A stretch of DNA of 64,000 bases from UBA6898 sp964463135. Its GTDB lineage: Bacteria; Nitrospirota; Thermodesulfovibrionia; Thermodesulfovibrionales; UBA6898. The stretch is taken from positions 62,001 to 126,000 of the forward strand of contig CAYXBA010000009.1 in the NCBI GenBank assembly GCA_964463135.1. The letters run 5' to 3'. The notes under the pieces were generated by a model. The model saw nothing but the letters and a program-made list of their open reading frames with translations. It was not told where the DNA came from and did not search any database. Below are positions 58,992 through 64,000 of the stretch, piece by piece. A program made the position numbers and the translations under genes. Every line of letters begins with the position of its first letter. The stretch's first letter is position 1.

Positions 58992-59430
58992 GGCCCATAT
59001 CACAGACATCAGGGATATCCAGAAGCTCGTGAACGAATTCGCCCGCAAAGAGCAGATGATACCGCGCTCTCTCAACGAGCTGTATGAAAATCTCAGGGAC
59101 TTCGTGGTTGCCGAAGAAAAGAAAAAACTCGTAGGGGTCTGCGCCCTGCATGTCCTCTGGGAGGATCTTGCCGAGGTCCGTTCGCTCGCCGTGAAAAAAG
59201 AGTCCCACCGGATGGGCATCGGCCGAAAGATGGTTGAGCGCTGTCTGGAAGAAGCAAAAGAACTCGGCGTCAAGCGGGTCTTTGTTCTGACGTATCAGCC
59301 AGAGTTCTTCAAGAAATTAGGCTTCAAGGACACGGACAAGGCGGAACTGCCGCAGAAGATCTGGGGCGACTGCATCCGCTGTCCCAAATTCCCCGAGTGT
59401 GACGAGCATGCGCTTATAAGGCATGTCTAA
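58978..59430 (+). CDS. GNAT N-acetyltransferase (ArgA-like)
   Basis: 150 aa from TTG 58978 (AAAGGGGA upstream). GNAT fold with KIRKAHITDIRDIQKLVNEF, LAEVRSLAVKKESHRMGIGR (acetyl-CoA loop) and VLTYQPEFFKKLGFKDTDKA, ending with a short cysteine segment WGDCIRCPKFPECDE. This fits the stand-alone ArgA-type N-acetylglutamate synthase of many anaerobes, which would connect with argH at 35596, but the substrate is not proven by sequence. Confidence 0.86.
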   Translation: MKIRKAHITDIRDIQKLVNEFARKEQMIPRSLNELYENLRDFVVAEEKKKLVGVCALHVLWEDLAEVRSLAVKKESHRMGIGRKMVERCLEEAKELGVKRVFVLTYQPEFFKKLGFKDTDKAELPQKIWGDCIRCPKFPECDEHALIRHV

Positions 59431-59451
59431 CCTTTTTTAATTACCTGATTC

Positions 59452-60006
59452 ATGCCACAGTCCATGGCCGCGTCACAGCCGCTTGAGCCGGACTCTCTGC
59501 TCAGGGACCATACTTTTCTTTTCACGGATGACCTGAAGGATCTCCCCATTCTGGATCTTGCCTGCGGCGACGGCCATAATGGCCTGTTCCTCGCATCACA
59601 AGGTTTTTCAGTGGTACTTGCAGACCGGTCAGAAGAGGCACTGAAACAGGCAGACGATGCTGCCGCATCTCTCGGCCTTACCTTAGAACTCAAACAGATC
59701 GACCTTGAACAGTCAAACAGCGATCCGTTTGCAGATGACCTATTCAGCGCAGTCCTTGTATTCCGCTATCTCCACCGGCCTCTGATCCCTGTCATCAAAA
59801 AACACATCCGGAAAGGCGGCCTGCTCATGTATGAGACCTTTACCATAGAACAGGCAGAGTTCGGAAAGCCAAAAAATCCGTTACACCTGCTCAGGCAGGG
59901 AGAACTGCTTTCATGGTTCCAGGACTGGGAGATCATTCATTCCTTTGAGGGTATAAAAGAAAGCCCGCGAAAGGCCATTGCGCAGCTCATCTGCAGAAAA
60001 TCGTAA
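59452..60006 (+). CDS. SAM-dependent methyltransferase (TehB-like)
   Basis: 184 aa. Motif I LPILDLACGDGHNGLFLASQ, acidic VVLADRSEEAL, motif II SAVLVFRYLHRPLIPVIKKH and GGLLMYETFTIEQAEFGKPK followed by PLHLLRQGELLSWFQDWEII, a pattern seen in tellurite-resistance TehB and related small methyltransferases. Substrate unknown. No SD; last of the co-directional genes before the strand switch. Confidence 0.85.
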   Translation: MPQSMAASQPLEPDSLLRDHTFLFTDDLKDLPILDLACGDGHNGLFLASQGFSVVLADRSEEALKQADDAAASLGLTLELKQIDLEQSNSDPFADDLFSAVLVFRYLHRPLIPVIKKHIRKGGLLMYETFTIEQAEFGKPKNPLHLLRQGELLSWFQDWEIIHSFEGIKESPRKAIAQLICRKS

Positions 60007-60049
60007 GAAGTCGATAACTATTCATTACCCGCCGATGCAAATGCAGTGC

Positions 60050-60916
60050 TCAGGCATACCGCTCAATAATGTTCATGACGCTTTTCTTGAGCTCTTTCAT
60101 CGTGGCAGGCTTCAACAGATACTGCAAATTGTTCTTCTGGAAAAAGTCTGCATATCTCGCGGCGTCTCCGGAATAGAAAAGATACCTTTTCCCAATATCA
60201 GGGCACTCCTTTTGCGCCTCGGTATATAACGCGATACCATCCATCGGCTGCATGCTGATATCGCTTACAATAACGTCAAAATAGCTGTAGCGCAATTTGT
60301 CAAGCGCTTCCCTGCCGTTTGTTGCGGTTTCCACAGACCAATCTGCCTCGAACAAGGTTCTGAGAAATGTGAGAATGATGGGCTCATCATCAACAAGCAG
60401 GATCCTGTTCCTCCAGGCAAGTGGAAGATGCCTGAACTTCTCAAGATGCAGAAAAAATGCAGGGGTCTTCTCCATGAAATTCCTGATGAATTTCTCGTGT
60501 TTCTGGACCCTTGCCGCAATATCAAAACAACCAGCAGCATTTTCGGCAAAAGAGTTCACTGTATATAGGAAGATGGGATTCCACTCAGAGAACTCAGTCT
60601 CGATTATGCAGTCAAACAGTTCATCTTTGGTAAACATCCCCCTGATGATCTTTTCCCTGCCTTCAATGAACAGTTTCTCAAGTCTCAATGCAGTCTCGAT
60701 ATCCAGATCAACAGGAGGTGCAAATGTAGCTTCAGGCAGACACCCAAGTGCTTTTTCCATCAACTCTTTATGCCAGCTTTCATCATCTGCCAACGTAGTC
60801 AGAAAAGAGGAAAGCTCTCTCTCATTGCTGAATGATTCAGCCGCTGCACGATAGAAGTCACGGGCAACTGTTTCCATCGTAATAAGCCATGTCACGGTTG
60901 TTTTCATCTGCTCCAT
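60050..60916 (-). CDS. Ferritin-like domain fused to response-regulator receiver
   Basis: 288 aa. Residues 1-150 form a helical ferritin/rubrerythrin-like bundle: E15 in TMETVARDFYRAAAE, E46 and H49 in ADDESWHKELME, E106/E108/E111 in IIETEFSEWNPIF, and H140-E141 in VQKHEKFI, positions suitable for a diiron site. Residues 170-288 are a receiver: RILLVDDEPIILTFLRTLFE (acidic pair), DVIVSDISMQPMDGIAL (phospho-Asp) and YLLKPATMKELKKSV (Lys). No DNA-binding or enzymatic output follows. An iron- or oxygen-sensing regulator is my inference. Confidence 0.8.
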   Translation of the reverse strand: MEQMKTTVTWLITMETVARDFYRAAAESFSNERELSSFLTTLADDESWHKELMEKALGCLPEATFAPPVDLDIETALRLEKLFIEGREKIIRGMFTKDELFDCIIETEFSEWNPIFLYTVNSFAENAAGCFDIAARVQKHEKFIRNFMEKTPAFFLHLEKFRHLPLAWRNRILLVDDEPIILTFLRTLFEADWSVETATNGREALDKLRYSYFDVIVSDISMQPMDGIALYTEAQKECPDIGKRYLFYSGDAARYADFFQKNNLQYLLKPATMKELKKSVMNIIERYA

Positions 60917-61005
60917 GCCCCTTTATCCTGTTTCAGAATAATGATCTGTCTGCCATTGAATTGTACACCATACGAAGCGGTCAGCGCCGCCTTTACAGCA
61001 TTATT

Positions 61006-62904
61006 TTACCCTTCCCTGAAGGACATTTTCAGCTCATAGACCCCAGCCTCTGCCCGCCGCTCGACAATAAAGCCCATCTTCTCGAAGAGCTGGAGCATAG
61101 GCCGGTTGTCCATCAGCACCTCTGCAGTAAAGCCATGGAGCCCGTTCCGCTTTGCAAGCAGTGTAATATACCCGAGCAGTTCCAGACCTATGCCCTTGCT
61201 CTGCTGATCGTCACGCACAACAAAAGCGACCTCCGCGGTATGGGTCTTTTCATCAATATAATACTGCGCCATGCCGACGATCGATTCCATGCCGTCCCGC
61301 TCCAGAATGGCCAGGATCACCATCTCCCGCGTGTAGTCGATCACCACAAATTTCTGGAGCTGTTCATGCGGCATGGAATTCCTTGTCGATATGAAGCGGT
61401 GATACATGCAGTCTGACGACAGATCATAGAAGAAGTCCTTCAGCAGGTGTTCGTCGGTCATGCGCACAGGCCGCATCAGCAAACGAAGACCGCTCTTCGT
61501 GGTCCTGTGTGCCTCCAGACCGGCAGGATATACCCCTGCCTCTCCCGGTATAAAGGCCTGGTCCTTATAGATAAAATTGAGCTTCTTCGCCTCATCGATC
61601 AGCCCGCTTCTGAACTTTGGATGGGCAATCGCTATAAGGTCCATGGCGCGCTCTCTGATGTTCTTGCCGTGGAGATAGGCAATGCCATATTCGGTCACTA
61701 CGTAATGAAGGTCGCCCCGGGTAAGGGTAACGCCTGCGCCTTCCCGCAGATACGGAACAATTCTCGAGACAGAATCATTTTCCGCTGTTGACTGGATGGC
61801 AAGGATCGTCTTGCCGCCGTCGGAGAGGATCGCACCCCGCATAAAATCGGCCTGGCCGCCGATGCCGCTGAAAAAGAATTTACCGAGGGACTCTGCCGTC
61901 GCCTGCCCGGTGAGGTCTATTTCGAGTGCGCTGTTGATCGCGGTCACATTTCTGTTCCGTGAGATGGTGAGGGGGTTGTTCGTATAGCTTACCGGCCTGA
62001 ACTCGATGCTCGGATTGTCATGGATATAATCATAGGTCTCCCGCTTCCCCATGCAGAAGGCTGCGACGGTCTTATCACGGTTCAGCTCCTTCAGGGAATT
62101 GTCTATGACTCCGCTTTTCATAAGGTCCATAATGCCGTCGGTAAAAAGCTCTGTATGGACCCCAAGATGCTTCTTGTCCCTGAGGTGCTCAAGGATAGCG
62201 TTCGGTATGCTGCCATAACCGACCTGGATCGTGTCGCCGTCCTGAATGATCTGAGCAACAAATTTGCCGATCTTGCCGGCTATCTCATCGGATACGATTG
62301 TCTCAAACTCAAGCAGCGGTTCGTCATGCGGCAGCAGAAAATCAATATCACTGACATGTACAAAGGTATCTCCATGCACACGCGGCATCTCTGAATTCAT
62401 CTGGGCGATGACCACCTCGGCATTGTCCACTGCGGATTTCACAATGTCAACGCTTATACCCAGGCTCACGTACCCATGTGCATCCGGCAGCGAGGTCTGG
62501 ATAAGCGCTATGTCTATGGGCACGCGTTTTTCGTTGAAAAGACGGGGAACGCTCGAGAGAAATATGGGCGTGTAGTCAGCAAGACCGGCGTTCACAGCAT
62601 CGCGTGCAGTATTGCCGATGAAAAAAGAGTTGAATCTGAAGTTGTCCTTGTACTGCGCCTCTGCATAGGAGTTCACACCGAGGTTCCAGATCTGAAGCAG
62701 TTCGGTGTCGACAAAGGCCTTGGGATTGGCCTGGATATAGCGTATCATGGCCTTCACCAGATATTGGGGTTCGCCGCAGCCGGTGCCGATGAAGATATGG
62801 TCGCCCGGATGAATATGACCGAAGATACGGTCCTCAGGCGCGAACTTTCCGGGATAGTTCTTTTGTATTTCCTGGAGCCTGTCATCATTGTGTTCATGTC
62901 TCAT
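61006..62904 (-). CDS. Acyl-CoA hydrolase/transferase fused to GNAT acetyltransferase
   Basis: 632 aa. Residues 1-430 form an acetyl-CoA hydrolase / 4-hydroxybutyrate CoA-transferase-type enzyme (HIFIGTGCGEPQYLVKAMIR, GYGSIPNAILEHLRDKKHLG, FSGIGGQADFMRGAILSDGG, VVTEYGIAYLHGKNIRERAM). Residues 460-632 form a GNAT domain (MYHRFISTRNSMPHEQLQKF, AEVAFVVRDDQQSKGIGLEL, FEKMGFIVERRAEAGVYELK). Such fusions occur in Geobacter-like and Nitrospirota genomes; the GNAT part may acetylate the enzyme or a related protein. Start near 62904 (MRHEHNDD) or 62913; AGGGG lies upstream of both. Confidence 0.92.
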   Translation of the reverse strand: MRHEHNDDRLQEIQKNYPGKFAPEDRIFGHIHPGDHIFIGTGCGEPQYLVKAMIRYIQANPKAFVDTELLQIWNLGVNSYAEAQYKDNFRFNSFFIGNTARDAVNAGLADYTPIFLSSVPRLFNEKRVPIDIALIQTSLPDAHGYVSLGISVDIVKSAVDNAEVVIAQMNSEMPRVHGDTFVHVSDIDFLLPHDEPLLEFETIVSDEIAGKIGKFVAQIIQDGDTIQVGYGSIPNAILEHLRDKKHLGVHTELFTDGIMDLMKSGVIDNSLKELNRDKTVAAFCMGKRETYDYIHDNPSIEFRPVSYTNNPLTISRNRNVTAINSALEIDLTGQATAESLGKFFFSGIGGQADFMRGAILSDGGKTILAIQSTAENDSVSRIVPYLREGAGVTLTRGDLHYVVTEYGIAYLHGKNIRERAMDLIAIAHPKFRSGLIDEAKKLNFIYKDQAFIPGEAGVYPAGLEAHRTTKSGLRLLMRPVRMTDEHLLKDFFYDLSSDCMYHRFISTRNSMPHEQLQKFVVIDYTREMVILAILERDGMESIVGMAQYYIDEKTHTAEVAFVVRDDQQSKGIGLELLGYITLLAKRNGLHGFTAEVLMDNRPMLQLFEKMGFIVERRAEAGVYELKMSFREG

Positions 62905-63034
62905 TGTCTGCATCACCCCTCTGTATGTTCAGTATATCAGATGCCGGTTCCTCCGTGATGAAATCATTTTTTTGCTGGCAAGAGCATGGAACTTCTGTTA
63001 TAGTCTTAATAAAAATCAGCATGCCGGAGGGACT

Positions 63035-63610
63035 ATGGTCGCAATAGCTGGATTGATATTAATGCTGTTTCTGGTCATTGCCGTGTTGGTCGTTGTGGCT
63101 GTAGTTATCATTTACAACAAGCTTGTCCGACTCAGGACAACCGTAAAATCATCCTGGTCAGATATCGATGTGAACCTGAAGAAGCGCTATGACCTTGTGC
63201 CGAACCTGGTTGAGACCGTAAAGGGGTACGCCGGTCATGAAAAATCGGTCCTCGAAAATGTGACGCTGGCCCGTTCGGCAGCCATGAAAGCAACCTCCCC
63301 GGCTGACAAGGCAAAATCCGAGAATTTTTTCACCGAGACCCTGAAAAGCCTCTTTGCCGTTGTAGAGGCCTATCCGCAGCTCAAGGCAAATGAGAACTTC
63401 CTGCAGCTTCAGCAGCAACTGAAAGAGCTTGAGGACAATATCGAATATGCCCGCCGTTATTACAATGCCGTGGTCAGGGATTACAACATCATGACCGAGA
63501 CCTTCCCGTCCAATATCATCGCCGGCCAGTTCAAATTCGAACAGTCAGAGTTCTTCGAACTGGAAGAGGCAGCAGTCGAAAGAAAGCCGACAAAAGTAAG
63601 TTTTTCCTGA
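63035..63610 (+). CDS. LemA family protein
   Basis: 191 aa. N-terminal membrane helix (MVAIAGLILMLFLVIAVLVV) and a long helical domain with the family blocks NKLVRLRTTVKSSWSDIDVN, LKKRYDLVPNLVETVKGYAG, ANENFLQLQQQLKELEDNIE, YARRYYNAVVRDYNIMTETF and PSNIIAG. Start set at 63035 by CCGGAGG. Followed closely by a DUF2207 gene, the usual LemA partner. Confidence 0.95.
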   Translation: MVAIAGLILMLFLVIAVLVVVAVVIIYNKLVRLRTTVKSSWSDIDVNLKKRYDLVPNLVETVKGYAGHEKSVLENVTLARSAAMKATSPADKAKSENFFTETLKSLFAVVEAYPQLKANENFLQLQQQLKELEDNIEYARRYYNAVVRDYNIMTETFPSNIIAGQFKFEQSEFFELEEAAVERKPTKVSFS

Positions 63611-63617
63611 GAACAGC

Positions 63618-64000
63618 ATGACAAGGAAAGCTGCCTGTATTTTCTTTGTCTGCCTGATTCTCAGTCTTAACCTCTTTCTGCCTTCTTCTGCCTTTGCGCA
63701 GGACTTCACGATCAATGATTTTGATGTCTTCATTTCCATGTACCAGGACTCCTCCTTTACGGTCAAGGAGGCCCTGACCGTAGAGTTCCACCGCCAGAGA
63801 CACGGTATCTATCGTGACATCCCCTATATCTATACAGACAGCACGGGCGGGACGATCAAAACGCCGGTTCAAATTCTCTCGGTCACTGACAGCAACGGAT
63901 CGAACATATCTTATCGGTTGATCAGACAGGGCAACAACATACGCGTCAGGATCGGCGACCCGAAAAGATATGTGTCCGGCATACAAAAATATGAGATCTT
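63618..64000 (+). CDS. DUF2207 domain protein (5' part only)
   Basis: First 127 codons of a gene cut by the window end. Signal peptide MTRKAACIFFVCLILSLNLF, then DFTINDFDVFISMYQDSSFT and FHRQRHGIYRDIPYIYTDST, the start of the DUF2207 extracytoplasmic domain (characteristic HGIYRDIP). It begins seven bases after the lemA stop. Confidence 0.88.
   Translation, partial: MTRKAACIFFVCLILSLNLFLPSSAFAQDFTINDFDVFISMYQDSSFTVKEALTVEFHRQRHGIYRDIPYIYTDSTGGTIKTPVQILSVTDSNGSNISYRLIRQGNNIRVRIGDPKRYVSGIQKYEI

Noticed and set aside
62960..63035. Sigma-54 site (TGGCA...) upstream of lemA
   Set aside because: TGGCAAGAGCATGGAAC lacks the GC at the required spacing of a GG-N10-GC site.
1..64000. tRNA, rRNA or transposase genes
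   Set aside because: I looked through the intergenic stretches and saw no cloverleaf with a TTCGANTC arm, no rRNA landmarks and no DDE or tyrosine recombinase motifs in the main frames.

Overview
The window looks like a chromosomal segment of a Gram-negative, probably anaerobic bacterium. I would guess the Nitrospirota (Thermodesulfovibrionia-like), but that is an inference from gene content (pyruvate phosphate dikinase, 2-oxoacid:ferredoxin oxidoreductase subunits, CoA transferase-acetyltransferase fusion, bactofilin, SpoIID-like protein in a non-sporulating context) and not from a marker gene. GC is a little over half throughout, with a few AT-rich islands. No rRNA, tRNA, CRISPR array, prophage or complete insertion sequence was seen.

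Layout. 1-8.9 kb: a truncated DEAD-box RNA helicase, a peptidase M23 remnant, a tRNA-dihydrouridine synthase, DAHP synthase, a TPR/coiled-coil envelope protein, and a GMC flavoprotein dehydrogenase with its Tat-exported small subunit. 8.9-14.3 kb: the most unusual region, four tandem copies of a two-gene cassette (B then A, all on the minus strand) encoding small secreted cysteine-containing proteins that I do not recognise. Each copy has its own promoter-like -10 box, three have their own terminator, and the last copy runs directly into the dehydrogenase genes. 14.3-19.7 kb: DUF5661, a coiled-coil exported protein, a DUF3786 iron-sulfur protein, DUF1189, an Fsr-type transporter with a methyltransferase and a small membrane protein, and a degenerate GGDEF protein. 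19.9-26.1 kb: pyruvate phosphate dikinase, a membrane protein behind a structured leader, and purM-M23 peptidase-bactofilin. 26.3-30.9 kb: surE, an FAD dehydrogenase, pcm, an OB-fold lipoprotein, vapBC and a HEFGH membrane protein. 31.7-35.5 kb: moxR-DUF58-transglutaminase.

35.6-47.9 kb is one long co-directional run with many overlaps: argH, an FN3 lipoprotein, gmhA, ruvC, ruvA, ruvB, queH, DUF2905, spoIID, queA, a SPOR protein, phoH, a pgpH-like HD protein, ybeY and a DgkA-PAP2 fusion. It combines Holliday-junction resolution, queuosine synthesis, RNA maturation and envelope functions. Short dispersed repeats have entered this run, in two cases in frame inside a coding sequence. 47.9-56.1 kb on the minus strand is a run starting at rimP-nusA and continuing through recG, a small coiled-coil gene, prepilin peptidase and two histidine kinases. 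56.3-64 kb carries a GGDEF protein overlapping the beta subunit of a 2-oxoacid:ferredoxin oxidoreductase (with gamma but no alpha), an acetyltransferase, a methyltransferase, a ferritin-like/receiver fusion, a CoA transferase-acetyltransferase fusion, lemA and the start of a DUF2207 gene.

Main candidate for something undescribed: the four-fold BA cassette array next to the dehydrogenase. A and B are themselves distant homologues, their cysteine pairs appear and disappear together, and one A copy has gained a CXXCH motif. Other points of note are an apparent ACG start codon for phoH, a ferritin-like domain fused to a response-regulator receiver, several candidate leaderless transcripts, and repeat insertions inside ybeY and the FN3 lipoprotein.
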